Positions 7,019 through 13,654 of a stretch of DNA of 15,113 bases are shown one piece after another; position 1 is the first letter of the stretch, and the number at the start of each line of letters is the position of its first letter. The stretch lies in the NCBI GenBank assembly GCA_937897645.1, contig CALCNV010000176.1:1-15113 (forward strand). Reading direction: 5' to 3'. The notes under the pieces are model-generated. The model worked only from the letters and a program-made list of their open reading frames with translations. It was not told the DNA's origin and did no database searches. Origin of the DNA: an uncultured Lysobacteraceae bacterium. Lineage in GTDB: Bacteria > Pseudomonadota > Gammaproteobacteria > Xanthomonadales > Xanthomonadaceae. Both the position numbers and the translations under genes were made by a program.

Positions 7019-8387
7019 GCGAGGGAGTCTCCCGGTTGGGCAGCAAGGCACTGACGATGCGATCCATGGCGCTGCCGCGCGAGCCCTTCACAAGGACGCG
7101 CAATCCATGCGGATGCGGCTCGGCAAGATCGCTGCGCAGCGCATCCACCAGCGCCGCGTGTGATTCGAAACTCCACGCGCCCTCGCCGAACGAGCGCGCG
7201 GCGGCAGCACTCAACGGACCCAGCGTGTACAGGCGCTGGATGCCCGCGGCACACGCCTGGCGGCCGGCTTCGGCATGCAACGCTTCAGCGTCCGCGCCAA
7301 GCTCGCGCATATCGCCCAGGACCAGCCATGCTTCACCGCCGATTGCGGACAGGGTGCTGATCGCGGCGTCCAGCGACGCGGGGTTGGCGTTGTAGCTGTC
7401 ATCCACCAGCACCACGCCATCGGCCAGGGCATGCGCGATCTGCCGACCGGGCACGGGCTGCGCGGAAGCAAGTCCATCGGCGATGGTCGCCAGGCTGACA
7501 TCGCAGGCCAGCGCGAGCGAAGCCGCGGCCAGTGCGTTCATTACATTGTGGCGACCCGGCAACGGGAGCGTGATCGATACATCGCCGTGCGGCGTGGCCA
7601 TGGCGAATTGCGAGCCCTCGGCGCTGCTGCGCAGGTCGCGTGCGCTGACATCCGCACTGGCGTCGATGCCGAAGCGCAGGACGCGCCTGCCTGCAGCACG
7701 CGCCGCGAAATATTCACCGAATGCATCGTCGGCATTGATCACCGCCGTGCCGCCCGGGGACAGTGCGGAATAGATCGCGCCCTTGGTTTCGGCGACGCCC
7801 ATCAGGCTGCCCATGCGCTCAAGGTGCGCCGAACCGACGTTGTTCACCAGCGCCACGTCCGGCGTGGCGATGTCGGTCAGGTAGGCGATGTCGCCCGGCT
7901 TGCCGGCGCCCATTTCATAGATGGCGAAATCGGCATCGTCCGGAGCATCCATCACCGCCAGCGGCAGCCCGATCTCGTTGTTGCGGTTGCCCGGGTTGAT
8001 GTAGGTGTTGCCGGCGCGCTGCATGATCGACTGCAGCAGGGTCTTGACGCTGGTCTTGCCGTTGCTGCCGGTGATCGCAATCACCCGGGTGCTGCGGTCG
8101 CGCTGCAAACTGGCAGCAATGCGCGCCAACGCCACCACCGTGTCGTCGACGATGACCTGCGGCAGCTCCACGGCGACCACATGTTCAACCAGCAAGGCGG
8201 ACGCACCACGCATCGCCGCGTCATACGCGTAATCATGGCCATCGAAGCGCTCGCCGCGCAGGGCCACGTACAGGCTGCCCGGCACCAGGTTGCGCGTGTC
8301 GTTGGTCATCGCGTCGACCACGATGTCCTCGCCTTGCAATTCGCCACCCGCCCAATGGGCAAGCAGGGACAGGGGAAGCGTCTTCAT
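7008..8387 (-). CDS. murF: UDP-MurNAc-tripeptide--D-alanyl-D-alanine ligase
   Basis: MurF adds the D-Ala-D-Ala dipeptide, made by Ddl, to UDP-MurNAc-tripeptide and so completes the cytoplasmic pentapeptide precursor. The product is 459 aa. The P-loop is ITGSNGKTSVK (105-115), followed by INPGNRNNEIGLPL, characteristic of MurF, and EMGAGKPGDI. Later motifs are NADDAFGEYFA, LPLPGRHNVMNALAA and VDDSYNANPASLDAAI, all in family order. The start MKTLPLSLLAHW overlaps the murE stop as ATGA and has a clear GGAGG 8 bases upstream. A start six codons earlier would lie inside murE. The protein is followed directly by mraY. Confidence 0.97.
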   Translation of the reverse strand: MKTLPLSLLAHWAGGELQGEDIVVDAMTNDTRNLVPGSLYVALRGERFDGHDYAYDAAMRGASALLVEHVVAVELPQVIVDDTVVALARIAASLQRDRSTRVIAITGSNGKTSVKTLLQSIMQRAGNTYINPGNRNNEIGLPLAVMDAPDDADFAIYEMGAGKPGDIAYLTDIATPDVALVNNVGSAHLERMGSLMGVAETKGAIYSALSPGGTAVINADDAFGEYFAARAAGRRVLRFGIDASADVSARDLRSSAEGSQFAMATPHGDVSITLPLPGRHNVMNALAAASLALACDVSLATIADGLASAQPVPGRQIAHALADGVVLVDDSYNANPASLDAAISTLSAIGGEAWLVLGDMRELGADAEALHAEAGRQACAAGIQRLYTLGPLSAAAARSFGEGAWSFESHAALVDALRSDLAEPHPHGLRVLVKGSRGSAMDRIVSALLPNRETPSHAA

Positions 8388-9853
8388 CGGCGCGCCTCCA
8401 GGCATTCACGGGCGATCGCGGTGTCGTCGAACGGATGCTTGACGCCGTCGACTTCCTGGTAAGCCTCGTGGCCCTTGCCCGCGACCAGCACGATGTCATT
8501 CGGGCCGGCCTCGCCAATCGCACGTGCGATCGCCTTGGCGCGATCGCGCTGCACGATCACCGCGTCGGGATTCGAGAACCCGGCGAGGATGTCGGCGACG
8601 ATCGCATCGCCGTTTTCCCCGCGCGGATTGTCATCGGTCACGATGACCTGGTCCGCCAGTCGTTCCGCGCTGGCGGCCATCTGCGGGCGCTTGCCCGCAT
8701 CGCGTTCGCCACCGCAGCCGAACACGCAGACCAGGCGCGCCGATGCATGTTCGCGCAGGCTGGCGAGCGCCTGCTCCAATGCATCGGGCGTGTGTGCATA
8801 GTCGATCACCACGAGCGGCGCATCGCCCTCGCCGCCCAGGCGGTTCATGCGTCCGTGGATGGGCTGCAGCCGCGACAGGGTGCGCGCGATTTCGCCAGGC
8901 GCATCGCCCAGCGCATGCAGCACGCCGGCCACGGCGAGCAGGTTGTCCACGTTGAAACGGCCGAGCAGTTTCGATTGCACGGCATGTGGCTGGTCGTCGA
9001 TGCACAGGTCGAAGGCGATGCCGCTGGCGTCCAGCTGCAAGCGCGTCGCGGTCATGCTGGCGGCTTCCGCACCACGCGAACTCAGGCCGATCGCCCGTAC
9101 ATCCGCAGGCAATGCGGCCAGCAGCACGTGTCCGAATGCGTCGTCCAGGTTCAGCACCGCCGCTTTCAAACCCGGCCATGCGAACAGACGCGCCTTGGCC
9201 GCGCCATAGGCGTCCATGTCGCCGTGGTAATCAAGGTGGTCGCGCGTCAGGTTGGTGAACACCGCCACGTCGAACTGGACACTGTCGACGCGGCCCTGGT
9301 CCAACGCGTGCGAACTGACTTCCATCGCCACGGCCTTGGCCCCCGCGTCGCGGAATTGGGCCAGCAACGCATGCATCTGCAACACCAGCGGCGTGGTGAA
9401 TCCGGTTGGCACCACCTGCCCGTGCAGGCCGGCGCCCAGGGTGCCGATGCTGGCGCAGCGGATGCCGCGCAGGTGCCAGGCCTGGGTAAGCAGTTGCACC
9501 GTGGAGGTCTTGCCGTTGGTGCCGGTCACGCCGACCGTGCGCATGTCGCGCGAGGGACGTGCATGGAAGCGGTCCGCCATGTCGCCCAGGCGATCACGCA
9601 GGCCAGGCACCGCGATGGCGTCCGGCGGCGCAGGCAGATCGTGGGGTGCGGGTGGTTCGAACAGGATCGCACTGGCGCCGGCGGCCAACGCCTGCCCGAC
9701 GAAACCAAGTCCGTGCGCACCGAAGCCGCCGATGGCGACGAAGGCGTCGCCCGGCTCGACCATGCGGCTGTCCTGCACCAGTCCACGCACCACCAGGTCA
9801 CGCGGTACGTCCACGTCGGGCAGCAGGTTGGACAGGGCCATGGCGCGCTTCAT
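8384..9853 (-). CDS. murE: UDP-MurNAc-L-Ala-D-Glu--2,6-diaminopimelate ligase
   Basis: MurE adds the third peptide residue to the peptidoglycan precursor. The product is 489 aa. The ATP loop is VTGTNGKTSTVQ (109-120). MEVSSHALDQGRVD (177-190), FTNLTRDHLDYHG (199-211) and the likely carbamylated lysine K220 in AAKARLF follow. GRFNVDNLLA (298-307) and IDYAHTPDALEQAL (350-363) are present. DNPR at 408-411 is the signature of enzymes that take meso-diaminopimelate rather than lysine, which fits a Gram-negative cell wall. The chosen start MKRAMALSNLL overlaps the ftsI stop as ATGA; MALSNLL, four codons later, is an alternative. The ribosome binding site is weak (GGTGG), so translation is probably coupled to ftsI. 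Confidence 0.97.
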   Translation of the reverse strand: MKRAMALSNLLPDVDVPRDLVVRGLVQDSRMVEPGDAFVAIGGFGAHGLGFVGQALAAGASAILFEPPAPHDLPAPPDAIAVPGLRDRLGDMADRFHARPSRDMRTVGVTGTNGKTSTVQLLTQAWHLRGIRCASIGTLGAGLHGQVVPTGFTTPLVLQMHALLAQFRDAGAKAVAMEVSSHALDQGRVDSVQFDVAVFTNLTRDHLDYHGDMDAYGAAKARLFAWPGLKAAVLNLDDAFGHVLLAALPADVRAIGLSSRGAEAASMTATRLQLDASGIAFDLCIDDQPHAVQSKLLGRFNVDNLLAVAGVLHALGDAPGEIARTLSRLQPIHGRMNRLGGEGDAPLVVIDYAHTPDALEQALASLREHASARLVCVFGCGGERDAGKRPQMAASAERLADQVIVTDDNPRGENGDAIVADILAGFSNPDAVIVQRDRAKAIARAIGEAGPNDIVLVAGKGHEAYQEVDGVKHPFDDTAIARECLEARR

Positions 9854-11670
9854 TGCACCACCGCCGCTGGCTCGACCGGTTGCGAAATATCGACCGGCGC
9901 AACGACCACGACCGCCTGGGCAGGGGATGCCGCCACGCGCTTGGTTGCGCTTTTTTCCTGCGCGGCAATCCACGTTTCAATGTCGTCCGGCGGCACGTCC
10001 ATCAAGCGCAGCGCACCTTCCATCACGTTGTGGAACACCGGTGCGGACACGAGGCCGCCGTAGTAGGAACCTGCCGTCGGATTGTCGATCACCACGGCCA
10101 TGGCGAAGCGCGGATTGTCCACCGGCACCAGGCCAGCGAAGAACGCGAAGTATTCGCGTGAATAGCCGCCGCCTTTGGACTTGCGCGCCGTACCGGTCTT
10201 GCCAGCCACGTGGTAACCGAGGATTGCAGCTTGCGTGGCGGTACCACCCGGCTCGGTCACCGTCTGCATCATGTGCACCACTTCGCGCGCGATCTCCGGC
10301 GACAACACCTGCACAGGCTCATTGCGCTGGCCCTTGACGAAGGTCGGCGCGATCGCACGCCCGCCGTTGCCCAGCGTTGCGTACGCGTGCGCGATCTGCA
10401 GTGGCGTGGCCGACAGGCCATAGCCGTAGGAAATCGTCTGCTTGCAGGTGCCGCACCACCGGTCCGGCGGCGGCAGTGAGCCGGCGGCTTCGCCCGGGAA
10501 CCCGCTGCCGGTCTTGCTGCCATAGCCAAACTTGTGCAGGAACTCGTAGTACTGCTGGTCCGGCACCAGTGCCGCCAGCTTCGCGGCGCCCACGTTGGAA
10601 CTCTTGCGGATGATGCCAGTGACATCCAGCACGCCGTAGTTGTGCGTGTCCGTGGTCCGCCACTTGCCGTTGGGAATCCAGCCCGGCGCGGTGTTGAACT
10701 GCGTCGTCGGCTTCACCACGCCCGCCTCCAGCGCGGCAGCGGCGGTAATCGGCTTGATGGTGGAGCCGGGCTCGATCATGTCGGTGATCGCGCGATTGCG
10801 ATGCGCATCCGGCTTGCCCAGCGAGGCCGCATTCGGATTGAACGTGGGCAGGTTGACCATGGCCAGCACTTCGCCCGTGGCCACGTCCAGCACCACGGCC
10901 GATCCACTGCTGGCGTTGTTGGAGATCAGCGCGTTGCGCAACTCGCGGAACGCCAGGTACTGGATGCGGCGATCGATGCTGAGGGTCAACTCCTTGCCCG
11001 GCTGCGCCTGCTTCACCAGGTCGACGTTTTCGACGATGCGCCCGCGGTTGTCACGGATCACCTTCTTTTCACCGGGCGTGCCGCGCAACCACTCGTCGAA
11101 CGCCAGCTCCACGCCTTCCTGGCCGCGGTCATCGATGTTGGTGAAGCCCAGCACGTGCGCCATGGCTTCACCCTGCGGATAGAAGCGGCGGAATTCGCGC
11201 TTCGAATACACGCCGGGGATGCCATGGGCGAGGATTTTCTTCGCTTCGTCGGGATTGATGCGACGCTTGAGGTAATAGAACTCCTTCTCCGCGCGCTGGC
11301 TGATGCGGCTGGTCAGCGAATCGACCGGCTCGCCCAGCGCCTTGGCCAGTTCGGGCAGGCGATCAGGGGTCTTCAGCAATTCCTTGGGATCGCACCAGAT
11401 GGATTCCACCGGCGACGACACCGCCACCGGCTCGCCGTTGCGGTCGGTGATCATTCCGCGCGAGGTCGGGATCTCGATGTCGCGCACGAAGCGCTGGTTG
11501 CCCTCGTCCTGGTAGAACTCGCTGTTGACCAGCTGCACGTAGGCGGCGCGACCGACCAGGCTGATGGAGCACAACACCAGCGCGCCCACTACCAGCGCCA
11601 CCCGTCCACGCAGGTTGAAACGCGCCCGATTGCGGCTGCGCGGCGCAGGGCCCTGGCCAGTGGCATTCAT
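9850..11670 (-). CDS. ftsI: FtsI (PBP3), septal peptidoglycan transpeptidase
   Basis: FtsI is the monofunctional class B penicillin-binding protein that crosslinks septal peptidoglycan and works with FtsW. The product is 606 aa. A short basic cytoplasmic tail precedes one membrane segment (about residues 24-41). RGMITDRNGEPVAVS (71-85) marks the pedestal domain. The transpeptidase motifs are S303-T-I-K306 (SxxK, with the acyl-enzyme serine), S357-S-N359 (SxN) and K491-T-G-T (KTGT). GYGLSATPLQIAHAY (416-430) is typical of the class. Unusually, C406-G-T-C409 forms a CxxC just before it. The last 25 residues are rich in Val, Ala and Pro. The ATG overlaps the ftsL stop as ATGA. Confidence 0.97.
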   Translation of the reverse strand: MNATGQGPAPRSRNRARFNLRGRVALVVGALVLCSISLVGRAAYVQLVNSEFYQDEGNQRFVRDIEIPTSRGMITDRNGEPVAVSSPVESIWCDPKELLKTPDRLPELAKALGEPVDSLTSRISQRAEKEFYYLKRRINPDEAKKILAHGIPGVYSKREFRRFYPQGEAMAHVLGFTNIDDRGQEGVELAFDEWLRGTPGEKKVIRDNRGRIVENVDLVKQAQPGKELTLSIDRRIQYLAFRELRNALISNNASSGSAVVLDVATGEVLAMVNLPTFNPNAASLGKPDAHRNRAITDMIEPGSTIKPITAAAALEAGVVKPTTQFNTAPGWIPNGKWRTTDTHNYGVLDVTGIIRKSSNVGAAKLAALVPDQQYYEFLHKFGYGSKTGSGFPGEAAGSLPPPDRWCGTCKQTISYGYGLSATPLQIAHAYATLGNGGRAIAPTFVKGQRNEPVQVLSPEIAREVVHMMQTVTEPGGTATQAAILGYHVAGKTGTARKSKGGGYSREYFAFFAGLVPVDNPRFAMAVVIDNPTAGSYYGGLVSAPVFHNVMEGALRLMDVPPDDIETWIAAQEKSATKRVAASPAQAVVVVAPVDISQPVEPAAVVQ

Positions 11671-11930
11671 GGGCGTATCACCACGACGTCGGCCGCTTCC
11701 GGGAACTGCATGCCCAGGCGCAGGCGCGCCACCTGGTCGATGCGGTTGCTTTCGGCCACCGTCGCCTGTTCCAGCTGCAGGCGACCGAATTCGATGTTGA
11801 GTTCATCGCGCGACTTCTCCAGCCGCGCCAATTCCACGAACAGCACGCGATGGCGGTGGCGCGCATAGACCACGCCGATGGCGGAGGCCACGCAGGCGAG
11901 GATCAGCACGGCGACAAGCAGCCGGCTCAT
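11667..11930 (-). CDS. ftsL: FtsL, divisome bitopic protein
   Basis: FtsL is a small bitopic inner-membrane protein that forms the FtsQLB complex, which activates FtsWI. The 87 aa product starts MSRLLVAVLILACVASAIGV, a membrane segment at about residues 3-22 with almost no cytoplasmic tail. A predicted periplasmic coiled coil follows from about 28 to 70 (leucine-rich heptads such as LFVELARLEKSRDELNIEF), and a short C-terminal stretch LRLGMQFPEAADVVVIRP ends the protein. Sequence conservation in this family is low, so the call rests on size, topology and the place between rsmH and ftsI. Both ends overlap the neighbours by 4 bases. Confidence 0.93.
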   Translation of the reverse strand: MSRLLVAVLILACVASAIGVVYARHRHRVLFVELARLEKSRDELNIEFGRLQLEQATVAESNRIDQVARLRLGMQFPEAADVVVIRP

Positions 11931-12883
11931 GCGGCAAGCCCCAGCTTTTCCGCGACCCGCAGCACGGCGCTGCGCGCGCGCGGATTGGCCGAAGTTTCAG
12001 CGGGATCGGCGCGCTGCGCGTCACCGATCATCTTCAACTTGGGCACGAACACATCCAGCTCGGGCAGGCGACGGTTGGCTGGCGGCGCCTTGGCATGGCC
12101 GCTGATGAAGCGCTTGACGATGCGGTCTTCCAGCGAATGGAAGCTGATCACCGCCAGGCGACCACCCACCTTCAAACGCGACAGCGCTCCGTCCAGTCCT
12201 GTCTCCAGGTCAGCCAGCTCACGATTGATATGGATGCGGATGGCCTGGAAACTGCGCGTCGCAGGATTGATGTCGTGCTTGCCGCGGCCCACCACCGCTC
12301 CGAGGAGATCGGCGAGGTCGGCAGTGCGGGTGAACGGCTTTTCGCTGCGGCGCGCGACGACGGCCTTGGCGATGCGACGGCTCAGGCGTTCTTCGCCATA
12401 GGTCCACAACACATCCGCGATCTCGGCCTCGTCGGCGCGCGCGATCCACTGCGCCGCGCTTTCGCCGCTGTCCGGATCCATGCGCATGTCCAACGGACCG
12501 TCCTTGCCGAAACTGAAACCACGTTCGGCGACGTCAAGCTGTGGCGAAGACACGCCGAGATCGAGCAGGATGCCGTCGAGCCCGGCGGACGTCGCATCCC
12601 ACCGGGCCACGCCCGCGAAACTGCCGCGCTGGATGGCCACGCGCGCATCGCCTGCGAACATCTGTTCGGCATGCACGATTGCGTCGGGGTCCTTGTCCAT
12701 CAGCAGCAGCCGACCTCCTGGGCCGAGTCGTTGCAACACGCCGCGCGCATGCCCGCCGCGCCCGAACGTGCCGTCCAGGTAACTTCCATTCGCTTGAACC
12801 TGCAGCCCTTCCATGACCTGCGTAAACATGACGGGAAGGTGGCCGGCCTGCGCTTCGCCGCGCACCCGGGCACCGTCCGTCAC
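11927..12883 (-). CDS. rsmH: 16S rRNA (cytosine(1402)-N(4))-methyltransferase
   Basis: RsmH (formerly MraW) is a SAM-dependent methyltransferase that methylates N4 of C1402 in the decoding centre of 16S rRNA. The product is 318 aa. Motifs are HLPVM (15-19), the SAM loop YLDGTFGRGGHARGVL (35-50), LLMDKDPDAI (60-69), ILLDLGVSSPQLD (105-117), RGFSF with DGPLDMRMD (121-136), SFHSLEDRIVKRF (247-259) and NPRARSAVLRV (300-310). The start codon is GTG at 12883; the first internal ATG lies past the conserved HLPVM region and would truncate it. GTG overlaps the mraZ stop as GTGA. There is no strong Shine-Dalgarno, which suggests dependence on mraZ translation. Confidence 0.97.
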   Translation of the reverse strand: MTDGARVRGEAQAGHLPVMFTQVMEGLQVQANGSYLDGTFGRGGHARGVLQRLGPGGRLLLMDKDPDAIVHAEQMFAGDARVAIQRGSFAGVARWDATSAGLDGILLDLGVSSPQLDVAERGFSFGKDGPLDMRMDPDSGESAAQWIARADEAEIADVLWTYGEERLSRRIAKAVVARRSEKPFTRTADLADLLGAVVGRGKHDINPATRSFQAIRIHINRELADLETGLDGALSRLKVGGRLAVISFHSLEDRIVKRFISGHAKAPPANRRLPELDVFVPKLKMIGDAQRADPAETSANPRARSAVLRVAEKLGLAA

Positions 12884-13326
12884 AGCTTCAGGTCGAGCAT
12901 GTGCGCGCTCAGATCATCGTCAGACAGGGTCTGGCTGATCTGCGCGTGATGCGCGTGCTCGCTCCAAAGTTCAAACTTGTCGCCCATGCCCAGCAGCACG
13001 GCTTTTTTCTCGATGCCCACCGCACTGCGATGGCTGGCCGGGATGCTGATGCGACCGTTGCCGTCCAGTTCGACCGGCGTGGCCGCGCCCACCAGTTTCA
13101 GCTGCAGGTTGCGATGCGCGCGCTGGGTGCTGGGCAGCGCATTGACCGAATCACGTACGCGCTGCCATTCCCTCTCCGGGTACAGATAGAGACAGCCGAG
13201 CTCGAAGGGGTTGTAAGCGATGACCAGGCGGTTGCCGCATTCGCGCGCGACCAGCTCACGGTAGGCCGTCGGCACGGCCAGCCGGCCCTTGTCGTCAACT
13301 GTGATGGCGGTCTCACCTTGGAACAC
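12880..13326 (-). CDS. mraZ: MraZ, transcriptional regulator of the dcw operon
   Basis: MraZ is a ring-forming DNA-binding protein with two SpoVT-AbrB-like domains. In E. coli it represses its own operon by binding TGGG-type repeats downstream of the promoter. The 148 aa product has the two repeats DDKGRLAVPTAYR (11-23) and DGNGRISIPASHR (88-100), each with the family D-x-x-G-R core. IEKKAVLLGMGDKFELWSE follows at 105-123. The start is GTG at 13326 because the family begins MF-x-G and this gives 148 aa. A GTG five codons upstream (13341) is also in frame and possible: the AGGGG two bases before 13326 is too close for an ideal ribosome site. It is the first gene of the operon, with candidate promoter and operator directly upstream. 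Confidence 0.94.
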   Translation of the reverse strand: MFQGETAITVDDKGRLAVPTAYRELVARECGNRLVIAYNPFELGCLYLYPEREWQRVRDSVNALPSTQRAHRNLQLKLVGAATPVELDGNGRISIPASHRSAVGIEKKAVLLGMGDKFELWSEHAHHAQISQTLSDDDLSAHMLDLKL

Positions 13327-13370
13327 AACCCCTGCACCCACGAAATCCGCTGGAAGGCGGCAATTGAACC

Positions 13371-13390
13371 ACGAAAAACCACGAAAAACC
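13371..13390. repeat. 10-bp tandem direct repeat in the mraZ leader
   Basis: ACGAAAAACC occurs twice head to tail (13371-13380 and 13381-13390). On the operon strand this reads GGTTTTTCGT twice, in the presumed untranslated leader between the candidate operator and the mraZ start. The function is unknown. It could be a replication slippage product or a protein site. Confidence 0.9.
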
Positions 13391-13412
13391 CGGTTTCCCC
13401 TCTGATGCCCAC
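13389..13412 (-). promoter_or_regulatory. Candidate MraZ-binding repeats (operator)
   Basis: On the minus strand, three G-runs follow one another: GTGGG (13412-13408), AGGGG (13401-13397) and CCGGG (13393-13389). In E. coli, MraZ binds TGGG repeats separated by about five bases, just downstream of its own promoter. Position relative to the promoter matches, but the start-to-start spacings here (11 and 8) are uneven and only the first unit is an exact TGGG. The operator role is inference. Confidence 0.4.
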
Positions 13413-13438
13413 CTTAGCACCAGACCAAAGGTTGTCAA
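13411..13438 (-). promoter_or_regulatory. Likely sigma-70 promoter of the dcw operon (mraZ)
   Basis: On the minus strand there is a perfect -35 box TTGACA (13438-13433). It is followed after 16 bases by TAAGGT (13416-13411), preceded by TG one base earlier, which makes an extended -10 (TGCTAAGGT). TAAGGT matches only three of six consensus bases, so the -10 is weak. Transcription would begin near 13404, leaving a leader of about 80 bases before mraZ. It is the only promoter-like signal I see for the operon; internal promoters cannot be excluded. Confidence 0.5.
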
Positions 13439-13508
13439 CAGGCAAGACAGGAAAAAATCGTCTTGTACTTCAATAGCTTGCAGCGAACTTCACAAACTTG
13501 TTCAAGCT

Positions 13509-13517
13509 TTATCCACA
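13509..13517 (+). promoter_or_regulatory. DnaA box (perfect consensus)
   Basis: TTATCCACA is the exact high-affinity DnaA box. It lies in the AT-richer part of the divergent region, about 70 bases upstream of the mraZ -35 box and about 140 bases before the NRDE gene. I found no second clear box nearby, so this is not an origin. Regulation of either gene by DnaA is a possibility, not shown. Confidence 0.5.
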
Positions 13518-13530
13518 AGCTGCTGTTTAG

Positions 13531-13545
13531 TCTCAAATTTTGAGA
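13531..13545. repeat. 15-bp perfect palindrome (possible operator)
   Basis: TCTCAAATTTTGAGA has arms of 7 bases around one central base. A half site, TCTCAA, recurs at 13591-13596. Its location between two divergent genes suits a dimeric regulator, but nothing identifies one. Confidence 0.5.
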
Positions 13546-13577
13546 TTTGGGTTGGATTCAGCCCTGTGCAGCGGGCG

Positions 13578-13589
13578 TGAAAGCTTTCA
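13578..13589. repeat. 12-bp perfect palindrome
   Basis: TGAAAGCTTTCA is self-complementary and lies 66 bases before the NRDE gene start. It could be a regulator site or chance. Confidence 0.4.
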
Positions 13590-13638
13590 ATCTCAACATG
13601 GGTTGCGACCAAACCGGCTGGCAGGCGTTTGCGCCAAC

Positions 13639-13645
13639 AGGGGAG
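13639..13645 (+). promoter_or_regulatory. Ribosome binding site deciding the NRDE gene start
   Basis: AGGGGAG lies 9 bases before the ATG at 13655. It supports that start over the in-frame ATGs at 13547 and 13598-13601, which lack such a site and would displace the conserved N-terminal Met-Cys. Confidence 0.75.
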
Positions 13646-13654
13646 AATCGGCGC

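Larger units (their letters stand above)
13327..13654. other. Divergent intergenic region between mraZ and the NRDE gene
   Basis: This 328-base stretch contains no convincing gene and is visibly richer in A and T than its surroundings, especially at 13431-13560. From left to right it holds the mraZ leader, a 10-bp tandem repeat, G-rich repeats that may be the MraZ operator, a likely mraZ promoter, a perfect DnaA box, a 15-bp palindrome, a 12-bp palindrome and the ribosome binding site of the plus-strand gene. I could not find a convincing sigma-70 promoter for the plus-strand gene. Confidence 0.8.

Noticed and set aside
8435..10063. Plus-strand open frame (542 codons) opposite murE
   Set aside because: Antisense shadow with low-complexity composition; murE motifs on the other strand are complete.
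10534..11868. Plus-strand open frame (444 codons) opposite ftsI and ftsL
   Set aside because: Antisense shadow; ftsI is intact with all catalytic motifs.
13431..13560. Replication origin
   Set aside because: There is only one DnaA box, with no dnaA, dnaN or gidA neighbours.
13547..13654. 36-codon N-terminal extension of the NRDE protein
   Set aside because: Family members begin Met-Cys at the NRDE domain, and the good ribosome site AGGGGAG serves the ATG at 13655.
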